A stretch of 64,000 nucleotides of DNA, taken from positions 5,146,001 through 5,210,000 of the forward strand of contig JALMGJ010000020.1 of assembly GCA_023362775.1 (NCBI GenBank), written 5' to 3'. Below the pieces are notes generated by a model. That model did no database searches. It was not told the DNA's origin and saw only the letters and a list, made by a program, of their open reading frames with translations. Positions 44,399 through 55,600 of the stretch are shown in pieces. Both the position numbers and the translations under genes were made by a program. This stretch comes from Charina bottae. Its lineage: Eukaryota > Chordata > Lepidosauria > Squamata > Charinaidae. Every line of letters begins with the position of its first letter. The stretch's first letter is position 1.

Positions 44399-45370
44399 AG
44401 TGTATTGGTTCCACTTAGCATGCCTGGGTTTCTCTGAATTTATGCTAAAACACAGAATTTGCGTGGGGATATTACTTTACAGGGAGAAAAGGTGTGCAGA
44501 GCCTGGGAATGTACTTCAGAAATAAATCACACAAAGAAACTTGAAGAAGAGAAATATAAAGCAAATGTCCAAAGTTAAGAATAAATTGAAAGATTTTGAA
44601 GATTTTTTGCAAAGCAAACATGTTTTCCTATGAATGTGAACAGAAAACAGCAGCAATCACTCCTGGGATGCTCAACCAATTAGTGACTAATGTTTCCTCT
44701 GTCTCATTTGTATATAAATATTTCTGGGATCACAACAGCTTTTCCACAGTAAATTAACTTATTGCTTAAAAACGATGAAGATGGACGGGGAGATCAGCAA
44801 TTCATTTCTGTTTACCTCTTTCTGATATGAGGAGCTTTCATTGTGTCCTAGGGAGTGTGCCTGGAGGCAGGGGCTGAATGAACAAAGCAGAACAAGCTGG
44901 AGGCCTTTTTATTTGATGTTCTGAAACTGCTCTAGGGGGTGACTTCTCTGAAACTCTTTTTCCCCTCTCCAATATGCTAAAACACAAATGCATTCATTTT
45001 CTTTTCAATAAAAAGCAAGATAAGCGTCTGTCCAGCTAACTAGTATGAAAACCCTTGATTGTCTTTTCATGCTTCTCTGGGGAATGGCGGTTTCTGTCAG
45101 TTTTATTTATATATTTATTTATTGGGATAATTTTTATGCTGCCTGCTTGTCAGACTCCACTTGTCAGTTGGCGCTTGTATATTTAAATATGTATACCCTG
45201 ACGCACGAACACATACAGAGAAAGAGGGAGGGAGAGAGTGAAAATATTCCTGTCCAGGGGATCTGCTTAAGTAGACTAAATTCAATACTGAAGTACAGTT
45301 TTCAAGATATGTCCAATATTTAGGATTCTAGACATACTTGAGTATAGAAGTAATTTTGCCAAGGGCTGCT
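44399..45370. other. Intronic spacer
   Basis: No exon or complete repeat recognised. Confidence 0.5.
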
Positions 45371-45374
45371 CAGA

Positions 45375-45738
45375 TCATTGAGCGCATCCTGAATCAGAAA
45401 CTAAGGAGGGGACATTTATGAAGGCCAGGACACAAGTAGCCTTGTCTTGTACCTTTTTGTATTTCACAAGGTTTACTAAATTCTCCATTAACAATTATTT
45501 TTGCAAATTGGGGTGCATATATTGATTTAATCCACTTAATAAAATTCCCACCAAAATTCATAATCTCCAATACTTTAAACATGAAAGACCAATTTAAATT
45601 ATCAAATGCTTTTTCGGCATCTATAAATATCAAAGCGGCTTGTTTTTCATTATGTTGTTCTAAATACTCCAGGACATCCAAAACATTTCTAATATTATCT
45701 CTAATTTGGTGAGGACCAGTATTGAAGAGAAAGGGCAG
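45375..45738 (-). pseudogene. L1 reverse transcriptase fragment
   Basis: - strand frame of 95 codons with ALIFIDAEKAFDNLNWSFMF, the L1 RT motif (F-x-D-A-E-K-A-F-D), then KWIKSIYAPQFAKIIVNG and QKGTRQG. It ends where the BovB copy B begins. 5'- and 3'-truncated. Confidence 0.82.
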
Positions 45739-45746
45739 CCAGGCCT

Positions 45747-47535
45747 ACCTGTTGTTGTTGTTGTTGTTGTTGTTGTTCAGTCGTTTAGTCGTGTCCGACT
45801 CTTCGTGACCTCATGGACCATAGCACGCCAGGCCTTCCTGTCCTCCACTGTCTCCCGGAGTTTACTCAAATTCATGTTCATTACATTGGTGATGCTATCT
45901 AACCATCTCATCCTCTGCCATCCCCTTCTCCTTTTGCCTTCAGTCTTTCCCAGCATCAGGGTCTTTTCCAGTGAGTCCTCTCTTCGCATTAGGTGGCCAA
46001 AGTATTTGAGCTTCAGCTTCAGTATCTGTCCTTCAAATGAGCAGTCAGGGTTGATTTCCTTTAGGATTGACTGATTTGACCTCCTTGCAGTCCAAGGGAC
46101 TCTTAAGAGTCTTCTCCAGCACCACAGTTCAAAAGCATCAATTCTTCAGTGCTCAGGCTTCCTTATGGTCCAACTCTCACAGCCATACATTACTACTGGC
46201 AAAACCATAGCTTTAATTATACGGACCTTTGTCGGCAAGGTGATGTCTCTGCTTTTTAATATGCTGTCTAGGTTTGCCATAGCTTTCCTCCCAAGGAGCA
46301 AGCGTCTTTTAATTTCATGGCTGCAGTCACCGTCTGCAGTGATCTTGGAATTCAAGAAAATAAAATCTGTAGGATATACTTTTCAATGGCTTTCTTATAT
46401 GCAACTTATAGAGAAATTTAAATTAGATTAAAAAAATCTTGAATTTGAACAAACTAAATCGGAATTTGAGATACAATTATGTGAAACAGATGACCACCTA
46501 ATTGCTAAAATGTATAAATTACTGTTAAAAGGAGAAATGGTGGAGGAACAAGTTAAGGATTGTATGATTCAGTGGGCAAAAAATATTGGCCATAATATAC
46601 AAATGCAACAATGGGAAGATATGTGGAATAAAGGATTAAAATTTACTTTGTGCTACAACTTGAAAGAAAACTTTTATAAGATGATGTACTGATGGTATAT
46701 GACCCCACAAAAACTTGCTAAAATGTATGGGACTGTTTCCAACATATGTTGGAAATGTAAAAAACAAGAGGGGTCTTTTTACCATATGTGGTGGACATGT
46801 AAGGTGGCAAAGAAATTTTGGACTGAAATACGCTCACTGATGCAAAACATATTACAAATACTAATTCCATTTAAGCCAGAATTATTTTTACTTGGATTAT
46901 TAGATGTACAAATAGAAAAGCATTTCATTAGAATTATACAATATATGATTACAGCAGCAAAACTTCTTTATGCACAAAATTGGAAAAACCACACTTTACC
47001 GACGATACAAGAATGGATGTTAAAACTAATGGATATGGCAGAAAATGATAAATTGACATGTTTATTAAAAGAAAACTCAAATCGTTATTATCTTAAAGAG
47101 TGGAAACCATTAATAGACTATTTGCAAAAAGCAGGTGGAGCAACGCTTGCATGGGGTTTTGATGACTAGATTATACAGAAGTAAAACATATTAGACAAGA
47201 AATGTATATGAATATTATATTTAAAGCTAGCACGTAAGAAAGAATTTTTTATTCCTATGACCATAGATAGATCGGAAGTTGATTATTTTCTGTCTTTTCT
47301 TTATCTTTCTTTTACTTTTCTACACTTTTTCTTTCTCTTTTTCTTTGATTTGTATTTCTTTTTCTGTTCTATTTCTAACTTTTAACTTTGTATATTTTAA
47401 AACTCTAATAAAATTTGTAAAAAAAAGAAAAAGAAAATAAAATCTGTCACTGCTTCCATTTCTTTCCATTCCATTTCCATTTCCATTTCCATTTCATTTG
47501 TCACTGCTTCCATTTCTTTTCCATTTCTTCCATTT
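45747..47535 (-). pseudogene. BovB RTE, subfamily II, 5'-truncated, split by an L1
   Basis: Flanked by ccaggcct (45739-45746 and 47536-47543), a probable TSD. A (TTG)n tail (45749-45778) precedes the 3' end; the C-terminal coding part reads RREDSLEKTLMLGKTEGKRR and YGCESWTIRKPEH. It is interrupted at 46371-47430 by an L1, resuming at 47448 (cactgcttccattt). The far end has degenerated into CATTTC-type repeats (47460-47535). It differs from subfamily I in sequence and tail. Confidence 0.82.
46371..47430 (+). pseudogene. 5'-truncated L1 LINE inserted in BovB
   Basis: Perfect 17-bp TSD aagaaaataaaatctgt (46354-46370 and 47431-47447). It encodes the L1 ORF2 C-terminus: MQQWEDMWNKGLKFT, an in-frame TGA near 46690, then WYMTPQKLAKMYG, the Cys/His motif ICWKCKKQEGSFYHMWWTCK and YAQNWKNHTLPTIQEWMLKL, ending at 47169. 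A 3' UTR and A-rich tail follow. Another stop lies just after the 5' end. Apart from these it is well preserved, so it is fairly young. Confidence 0.9.
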
Positions 47536-47543
47536 CCAGGCCT

Positions 47544-48310
47544 GCTTAGGGGGAATTAACTAGGACATGGCCAAGTGCGATGAGGGAGCTGAGCCAGGGA
47601 GGAGAATGTTTGTCGCTGGATCTTCCTGAATCCATGTCATTCCAAGCAGGAATCAGAGCAAGGTGGCTTCCTCTGATCCTACACCTCTGATTTAATATGT
47701 AAAGCCCTCTGATTTTAATAGAAACAGCCTTTTTTAGAAGGGACTGGAGAAGTTTTGTTTTGTTTCCTCTGATTTACCTGACTGTTTCTTAATTCATTCG
47801 GCATAGTCTTTCTGCTTTTAAACCCTGCCTCCTGATGTTCATGCTGCTTGTTAGACTCATCCTGTGAGAATCTTCTCAGGGAAAAAGCTCTGCATGAAGG
47901 TATTCTGTTCCTCCTACTGAGGACATTTCCCATCTGCTCCCTTTTTTTGTAGTTTTGTGGCTGTGTACAGAAATGTTTTTGGTTTTCTTTGAAAATTCTT
48001 ACATTGCAAAGGTGAGTATAGTAAAATTAAATGACTTCTGTAAAAAAAATGTGATATGCAGCCAATAATTCTGGAAGTTTCATCATCCTTTGTGTTGACA
48101 CATAGATAGTAAATGAAGAGAGTCGGACGTTAAGAGAATGAATTAAAAACTACACCAAAGATATGACACTATAAAAATTATGATGTCATAGGTGTGGATT
48201 TATTTAAACAATTTATAAGGCCATACAAGCATTAAAAACAACAACAGTTTAACAAAAACCAAACATCGGAGGCCATAAACACAACCCAACTCATAAAGAA
48301 TAACATTAGC
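47544..48310. other. Intronic spacer
   Basis: No exon or repeat boundary recognised. Confidence 0.5.
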
Positions 48311-48315
48311 CAGGT

Positions 48316-48570
48316 AGACCTCGGGTTATGACGGCAATTGGGTCTGGAATTTCCATCACTAAGCGATGTCGTAAAGCGCAATGTCACGTGACTGCATTGC
48401 TTAGTGACAGCAATCCCGGCACTTCTGGTTGGCAGGTGCTATGGAGTGCAGGTGGGTGGGCAGGGGCTGCAGATGGGTACTACTGAGCATGGACGGGCTT
48501 GTGGGGGCCACAGGTGGACAGGCACTGTGGAGTGTGGGCGGGCCAGCAGAGGCTGCGGGTAGGCGCTACT
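48316..48570. mobile_element. Mariner-like relic plus short minisatellite
   Basis: tagacctcgggttatgacgg and atcactaagcgatgtcgtaa correspond to the left part of the element at 31662-32062. From about 48435 two diverged ~53-bp units follow (tatggagtgcaggtgggtgg...tactactgagc and tgtggagtgtgggcgggcca...cgctactgaac). The right terminus is not recognisable. Confidence 0.45.
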
Positions 48571-48574
48571 GAAC

Positions 48575-48640
48575 TTATTATTTTTATTTTTTATTGATAT
48601 ATCAAATTTATTCACCACCCATCTCACTCAGAGAGCGACT
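48575..48640 (-). mobile_element. LINE/SINE 3' tail fragment
   Basis: On the - strand: gagtgagatgggtggtgaat followed by an AT-rich tail. Same style as 28575-28645. Confidence 0.4.
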
Positions 48641-48657
48641 CACATTACATTACATTA

Positions 48658-48832
48658 CTTTATTTTATTTATTTTATTTTTATCCTGCCTTTATTATTTT
48701 TTATAAATAACTCAAGGCGGCGAACATACCTAACACTCCTTCCTCCTCTTTTCCCCACAACAACCACCCTGTGAGGTGAGTTGGGCTGAGAGAGAGTGAC
48801 TGGCCCAAGGTCACCCAGCCGGCTTTCATGCC
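48658..48832 (-). mobile_element. MIR-like SINE, 5'-truncated
   Basis: Perfect 13-bp TSD ttacattacatta (48645-48657 and 48833-48845). Contains the core (tggcccaaggtcacccagcc on the + strand) and the 3' end, but lacks the tRNA head. Truncation at insertion is supported by the TSD abutting the core. Confidence 0.88.
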
Positions 48833-48845
48833 TTACATTACATTA

Positions 48846-49760
48846 TTAGCATGACTTCTCAAAGTACAGAAGGATAAAATATAGCAGTTGGAAGGGTATT
48901 TATAGGTCATATAGTGCAGAATCCACTAAACTACAGTATCCCCAACAGGTATCCAACCAGCCCTGTTTGAAAACCTCACCATGAGAAGAGTCTATCACTG
49001 TTCCTAGGCAGATTGTTTCTCTGCTTTACAGCTCTTATCATCAGGAAATTTCTCATGAAGTTCAGTTTGAATATCTTTGCTTTTAATTTTAATGCACTGG
49101 TCCTTGAACTGATCTTAATTTCAACAGAGAACAGGTCTACTCCCCCTATCCTGTACATGACAAATACATGTAGACCAATATCTTATTTCTAGACTTCCCT
49201 TCTGTTAAGGCAGTTCAAGACTGCATTGGCCTTTTTAGCTTTTGCATCACACTGTTTGTTCATGTTCAGCTGATGGTCAAAAGTACTCCTGGATTCTTCT
49301 CTCATGTGCTGCTATCTGAAGGCTATTAGTGGCCTGCTAGAACCACTGAATGGAGCAGAGCTTAATGTAGTGTAAGCACGTCTACAGAAAAAGAATATTA
49401 TTTAAAAACAGAGCAAGTGAGCATGTTAGAGAGATACAGGTTATTGATCTTACACTTTTAGCCCACCCAAGCATAAAGAATCACACGCTTAGACAATGTA
49501 GTTTCAAAAGTAAGTAAAAAAGGCTTAATGATTTTATTCTTGGTCCAGTTACATTTTCGTTCAGAAAGATGACTCCTTGTTCTTCTTCTGTCCCTAAACT
49601 TTGTGGACCTCTGGCCCTAATTTGCTGCCAGGGCTGTGTGGAGAGAGGGGGAAAAATCTCCTAGGCCCATCCATGGCCTAAGATGGAGAGAGAGAGAGCA
49701 AGAGCATGCTTGCTTCTCGGCTGGAGAGATGAGAGAGGAAGTGGGAGGAGCAACAAAACA
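48846..49760. other. Intronic spacer
   Basis: Nothing recognisable apart from a short GA-rich stretch near 49687. Confidence 0.5.
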
Positions 49761-49766
49761 ACTTCC

Positions 49767-50080
49767 TCAAAGACACAGAGAATTGCATCGTGGGATGAAC
49801 TCATCTACATGCAAATGAGGCATGTTGATTTGCTGAATTTCCAACACTATCAAGTTAGGTAAACTGAAATTGTACTCACAGACATACTGTTTGACAACGT
49901 GTTCTGCAAGCAACTTCAGTGGATTCTCCTTGGATTCTCTTCTAGCTGTGTTGTATGTACACAAAGCAGTCAGCCAGCGAGCCTTTGTAATCTTTCCAAC
50001 ATGTTCTGGATATATGCACAAGGGAAACAGCACTTCTTCTTGCAGTAACTTGTCTGGCTCACAGCTGACAGCTGCTTTTG
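49767..50080 (-). pseudogene. Possible transposon-derived protein fragment
   Basis: An 88-codon - strand frame, extending upstream with LLQEE, contains CIYPEHVGKITKARWLTALC and LLAEHVVKQYVCEY. The 'G-x-x-x-x-A-R-W-L-T' pattern resembles uncharacterised proteins that I associate with mobile elements in many animals, but I cannot name the family. Upstream sequence has stops. Treat as unidentified. Confidence 0.3.
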
Positions 50081-50848
50081 TCCCTCACAATAGTAAATCT
50101 CCCACGAACACTACCATTCTTCTTTTCATTCTCAGTGGAGAGTTTGGGTGTATTGATTCCTACAGAGTAGAGAGCAATTTCTGTTGCTCTGAAGAGATTG
50201 AGAGGTGCTTAAAGCTTACAGTATGTTCCATGTTCAGTGATTCAGATTGGTTGGCCAGGTTCAGAGACATGGAACTCCGGGTTACTTCACTCTTTCCTGA
50301 TACATATCTTCAAGTACTCACTACTCCCGGTAGGGTAGCTTCTTCCTCCCTGGGGCAATCCTTTTGTTTCCTTTGCTCCTAGACAACTTTCTGGCATTTT
50401 CAGCATCTTTTCAGCTTCCTCATTCTGTTAACCTTTATGCAAAGCTCTCTGTGGAATACCTGTGTGCTCTTCACCATCTCCAATCTTAAAGAAGTCTTAA
50501 AGAAGAAAGGCTGGTCCCAATTTTTTCATCTTCTCCTGCAGCAAAGAGATAGGCTTGCATTGCATCAGGGGTAAGTAGCATACTCTTCTGGGAAGAAAGC
50601 AAATATTATTTATTTATTTATCATACTTATATCACAGTGATATATATATATCACTATATCAAATATAGTACATGCCGGGCAGGTCATCACTGATAACTCC
50701 TTCAATGTCTATCCTTTTGGCAGGAATTGATGTCTGCTTGTTCCTTCCCTACCTCCAGGACCAGATATAGGCATAAGCTAAAGAAGCTACAGCCTAGGGC
50801 CTCACAGTCTGACCGGGGCTCTCAAAATGTCATTTTTTTTCATTTGCT
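50081..50848. other. Intronic spacer
   Basis: Includes a short TA/ATCA repeat near 50635-50665. The + strand frame of 170 codons (49870-50382) has no recognisable domain. Confidence 0.4.
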
Positions 50849-50954
50849 ACAGTTTTATTATATGTATTGTCGAAGGCTTTCACGGCCGGAGTTCGATGGC
50901 TGTTGTGGGTCTTCCGGGCTGTGTGGCCGTGTTCTGGAAGTTGTGGTTCCTAAC

Positions 50955-50986
50955 GTTTCGCCAGCATCTGTGGCCAGCATCTTCAG
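50955..50986 (-). ncRNA. Hammerhead-like core, left PLE arm
   Basis: Reverse complement of the motif at 52558-52589: CTGAAGA, a 6-bp stem with two G-U pairs, GAAAC. Being on the opposite strand, transcripts of the two arms would each carry one motif. Confidence 0.4.
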
Positions 50987-51479
50987 AGGGCAGGAGCACA
51001 GATAGAAGCAAAATCTCTGTGCCCAGGTAGAGTGGCAATGTTCTATTTATAGAGCTAAATTATAGGAGATTAGGTGGGGTTTTTTGTTGTGTTGAAATGT
51101 TAACGAGTGGCTGATGAGCGTGATTAGCATGTTCATTGTGAGAAGTATTCCCATGACCTGGTGGTTGGACTGAGTTCGTTGACCTTTTGCAGGCTGTGTT
51201 TTTCAGGACCGGTAGCCAGGTTTTGCTAATTTTTAAACTTTCTTCTTTTTTATTGTAACTGTGCTGGTGTTTGTGAATTTCAATGGCTTCTCTGTATAAT
51301 CTGGTGTAGTGGCTTTTGGTGTTGTCCAGTATTTCTGTGTTTTCAAATAGGATTTTGTGTCCCGTTTGCTTGAGAGCATGTTCAGCTACTGAAGATTTTT
51401 CCGGTTGCTGTAGTCTGCAGTGTCTTTCGTGTTCTTTTATCCTGGTGTGAATGCTACGTTTTGTGGTTCCGATGTATAC

Positions 51480-51929
51480 TTATCCGCAGCTGCATGGTAT
51501 GCGGTATACTCCTGCAGCGGTGCGGGGGTCCCTTTTGTCTTTAGCTGATTTTAGCATTTGTTGTATTTTTCTGGTGGGTCTGAAGACTGTTTGAAAGTTG
51601 TGTTTTTCCATCAGTTTTCCCATGCGGTCAGTGACTCCTTTGATGTAGGGCAGGAATACTTTGTTTGTGTGGGGCTGTTTTTCTTCAGTTGGATGTTGTT
51701 TTCTTGGTTTGATGGCTCTTTTTATTTCATTCTTGGAATAGCCATTCGCCTGTAGGACCCAATTCAGGTGGTTAAGTTCATTGTTGAGAAATTGGGTTTC
51801 ACAGTTTTGATTAGCACGATCCACCAAGGTTTTGATCATGCCTCTCTTTTGTCGTGGGTGGTGATTGGAACTTTTGTGTAGATACCGGTCTGTATGGGTG
51901 GGTTTTCTGTATACTTTGTGTAAAAACAC
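51480..51929 (-). pseudogene. PLE reverse transcriptase C-terminus (left copy)
   Basis: 149 codons on the - strand: KVYRKPTHTDRYLH, the conserved PLE post-catalytic segment, then KRGMIKTLVDRA, a basic linker and the start of the endonuclease (VYRIPCSCG) before a TAA near 51480. The right arm reads a glutamine codon (CAA) at that position, so this copy was inactivated by a point change. The RT catalytic core is not present. Confidence 0.85.
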
Positions 51930-51986
51930 AAAGTATTAAAACACAACTTTCAAACAGTCTTCAGACCCACCAGAAAAATACAACAA

Positions 51987-52484
51987 ATGCTAAAATCAGC
52001 TAAAGACAAAAGGGACCCCCGCACCGCTGCAGGAGTATACCGCATACCATGCAGCTGCGGACAAGTATACATCGGAACCACAAAACGTAGCATTCACACC
52101 AGGATAAAAGAACACGAAAGACACTGCAGACTACAGCAACCGGAAAAATCTTCAGTAGCTGAACATGCTCTCAAGCAAACAGGACACAAAATCCTATTTG
52201 AAAACACAGAAATACTGGACAACACCAAAAGCCACTACACCAGATTATACAGAGAAGCCATTGAAATTCACAAACACCAGCACAGTTACAATAAAAAAGA
52301 AGAAAGTTTAAAAATTAGCAAAACCTGGCTACCAGTCCTGAAAAACACAGCCTGCAAAAGGTCAACGAACTCAGTCCAACCACCAGGTCATGGGAATACT
52401 TCTCACAATGAACATGCTAATCACGCTCATCAGCCACTCGTTAACATTTCAACACAACAAAAAACCCCACCTAATCTCCTATAA
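51987..52484 (+). CDS. PLE GIY-YIG endonuclease domain (right copy)
   Basis: Open for 165 codons. The GIY-YIG equivalents are GVYRIPCSCG and VYIGTTKRS, followed by R-x-x-E-H (TRIKEHERHC), SVAEHALKQTGH and the later acidic segment TRLYREAIEIHKH, in the order of the PLE endonuclease. In active PLEs this domain nicks the target DNA for reverse transcription. Here it is only the C-terminal part of a 5'-truncated copy; no own start or RT is attached, so a functional product is unlikely. Confidence 0.82.
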   Translation: MLKSAKDKRDPRTAAGVYRIPCSCGQVYIGTTKRSIHTRIKEHERHCRLQQPEKSSVAEHALKQTGHKILFENTEILDNTKSHYTRLYREAIEIHKHQHSYNKKEESLKISKTWLPVLKNTACKRSTNSVQPPGHGNTSHNEHANHAHQPLVNISTQQKTPPNLL

Positions 52485-52557
52485 TTTAGCTCTATAAATA
52501 GAACATTGCCACTCTACCTGGGCACAGAGATTTTGCTTCTATCTGTGCTCCTGCCCT

Positions 52558-52589
52558 CTGAAGATGCTGGCCACAGATGCTGGCGAAAC
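52558..52589 (+). ncRNA. Hammerhead-like core, right PLE arm
   Basis: CTGAAGA (52558-52564), a stem from GCTGGC (52566-52571) with GCTGGC (52579-52584) through four Watson-Crick and two G-U pairs, then GAAAC (52585-52589). GTT and AAC just downstream could make a 3-bp stem III. The fifth-position U of CUGAUGA is A, as in the motif at 93. Confidence 0.45.
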
Positions 52590-52661
52590 GTTAGGAACCA
52601 CAACTTCCAGAACACGGCCACACAGCCCGGAAGACCCACAACAGCCAACAGTTTTATTATA

Positions 52662-55600
52662 GTTTTATAAATGAAAGCCTCCATAAATTAAGCCTTCCTA
52701 TAAGACTCACATGACCCTCATTGATTAAGATACGCTTTGTTTCAGCATGCATTCACGTCTTTTGTTTAAAGAGAGTCCTTCCCCATCCCATCCCAGGTAT
52801 GTTAGATACATCTTGGTGGCATTCTTGCCAAGTTCAGTTATTACCCAGCCTGATTCTCTGTTAGCACTTGTGAAATACAGCTCTACACCTTCCTATTGCT
52901 TAGGGCCTCACCATGTCCAAAGCTTGCCCTGCCCACCTCATTAACCTCCCTGACAAAATTCCCCTGTTTTGCTTTGCTGTTCTGGTTGCTTGCACTGGTT
53001 GCAAGCTCCCAGGTGCCTACCTTTTCTCTAAAGAGTGCTGGCTGAGACTACAAAATATACATATTACGCAAGTTACAAAGAAAAGTACAGTATGTTAAAA
53101 CATAAGCTGAAAACAGTTTATATTAGGGAAAGTTGCATACAATAGGATTAAATAGTAACGCTGACCGTGGTCCAGATTGATCCCCATATCTTTTAAGATA
53201 CTCGCAGCAATAGGTTGGATACCTTTTTCAGTTTTTCCTTTTTTAGGAAAATGAGATGCTGGGGAACATCTTAAAGCTTGAGTTTCTAGTAAGCCAACTC
53301 ATAAAATGTGAGCTCTAAAAATATCCCACACTCTTTCCCATCACAAATTTCAGTCATTTCCTTGGCAAGAAATGCTGGAAATAATGTTTGCAAATAGATT
53401 TTTAAAAGAATCAAAGGAAGGAAAAATACATGAAAGCTTTTTTTCTCAAAGTTACCACACATCCTGCCCTATCTAAAGTCTTTGCCCATGTTTTTGAGGC
53501 ACATCTACATACACAAATGTATTCAACAGTAGAAGTGTTGAGTTACAGAAAAAGATTCATTTGAATAATATCCAGATAGGCCAATCTGTGATACTAGTTT
53601 TGTGAATTAAGGGAATGTTCTTTGTTGCCCTGATTCTCAGGACAATTATTTGAATATTTAGAATAATCAGAACATTATTTGAATATTTAGCCAATTCTCA
53701 GGTTAGAGTAAAAATTATTCAAAGATTTTGGATTCTGAAAATTAAAAAAAAACACAGTTCCTTGAAAACTTTATTGGATTGTGCAATACATTAAAAAGGT
53801 CTTCACAAAATGCATTAACACCTCTGTTTGGATCATTAAAGCAGCCATATCCTTTGCAGGCTCACATGACTGCTCTGAAAACTATTCCAGTGCTCTATGG
53901 TTGTGTGTAGATGGACAGACACCATTAATATGGGACCACAAGTAAAGCAAAGTGGCTGTGCAGTAGAGGCAGCTATACAAACCTTGCAAAAGACATAGAG
54001 GCCTCAAAGAGAGGTGTTCCCTCTTCAGGACACTAACGTGTTTTGCAAAGCACCTCTTTCAATGATTTGCTCAATCCTAAAACTTTTTCCTCTGTTGAAA
54101 CAAAATCGATCATGAAGAAATTATATGCATAGATAATATCCAAGCAGCTGCAACAATGTTCCAGTGCATAAATAGATTACTTATAATTAGATATATAGCA
54201 ATAGAATAGAATAGATAACTAATAGAACTATACTGGAAAAAAGTAGTGATCATTGTTGTATGCATGCATATATGTTAACAGATATTATATTATTTATTTA
54301 AACTCTTCCAACTTTACTTGGGAACGATTAGGAAAAAGTCAGTGTCCCCATTCCATTTAACTATTCTTCCATTAAGTACAGTATTTATGGTCCATTTTCT
54401 GTTCCGCTGGCTTTTGTTTAAAAGTATAAAATAATGCCAATTTAATTTAGTATCCTTTTATTCATTCAGATTGCTAATGCACACTTCCTCATTGAGCATA
54501 TTATCATGCTGAAATAAATTCCAATAAATACACTACATCAATGACCTATAAGGAAAACAACAACAACACAATACATATGAAATGAGCACTACAGTCATTA
54601 GTCCATTGTGGGTCTGAACAAATTTCTAATTAAATAAATTAGTAAATTGAGACTTCACACAATTTTCTGCCATTTCTCGGATACAATCAGCTCTTTGGAA
54701 CCTCAAAATTTGAGAAAGAAACCAAAGTGGGAATTTGTAAACATTCCTAACAATAATGTCTATCAAGAAAATATCAGGGGAGAATCTAAATTTTTTTCTA
54801 AAGTTTCAATAGATTATAATAATGGCTTTTCCTGAGCTAGTAGGGTGGGCACCCTGTAACCCCTAGGTCATATGTGGCCTCCAGATGTCTTATTTGTGAC
54901 TCCTAAAACCCTCTCTAGCCACAATGGCCAAAACCGTGGGATATTGCTTTGTACCATTCTGGGGAAGGAAAGCTATAGAGTGAGCATTAACATAATTTTA
55001 AAGCCAATCACAGAAAAGCTCCCCCTGCCCCCCAAAAGGAAACAGAATATCCTAATCCTACTTCCTGTATGTGCATGATGTGGCCATGTACACTTTGCAC
55101 TGCCTCCCTGTGAATTGCAATGTTTGGCTACCCAAAAGTATTAAACACGATCCTGGCCACCAAAAGATCACCCACCTCTGAGCTAAAAAGATTTGGAAAC
55201 CAGCCAGTATTGACGCTCGTTTCAAAGTCTTCAAAATTGTGTCTTAGGCACTCATAGGATACTTAATGCAGTATTGCTGTTACGTTATAAAACAGCGTTA
55301 TTCTCATTTTTGCCAGCAGAACTATGTTAATTTGCCCCGATAAATGTCATATTAACACACTATTCCTGCTGGGTGCTGCTCTGGGTGTAGCTTGCTTTTC
55401 ACTGGGCTGCTGTAACAGCTGGTCTCCATAGAAGCCTTGAGCAAGAAATGACAAAGAGTCAAGCTCTGCATAAACATTTGCCTTTTCTAAGAGTGGGGAG
55501 CTAACAGCAAAACATCTGCCAGATACGGCATATTCTTACTCTGCTACTCTGTCCCTGTCCTTACCTCTGTTGCCTCAAAGGAAGACACGCTTGTCTTTCA

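Larger units (their letters stand above)
50863..52647. mobile_element. Head-to-head inverted Penelope-like element pair
   Basis: A single 14-bp TSD, acagttttattata (50849-50862 and 52648-52661), bounds the whole 1,785-bp structure. The left arm (50897-51605, - orientation) is the reverse complement of the right arm (51938-52647, + orientation), about 710 bp each with few differences. The spacer (51606-51937) adds more upstream PLE sequence in - orientation only. Next to the inner junction are the 9-bp complements tactttgtg (51912-51920) and cacaaagta (51927-51935). The left end has a 34-nt unpaired extension (50863-50896), as in the small palindrome at 1725. The element encodes a PLE RT C-terminus and a GIY-YIG endonuclease. 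Confidence 0.92.

Noticed and set aside
50863..52647. CRISPR or other prokaryotic-type repeat system
   Set aside because: Repeats are inverted, there are no short regularly spaced direct repeats, and the coding content is PLE in a vertebrate intron.
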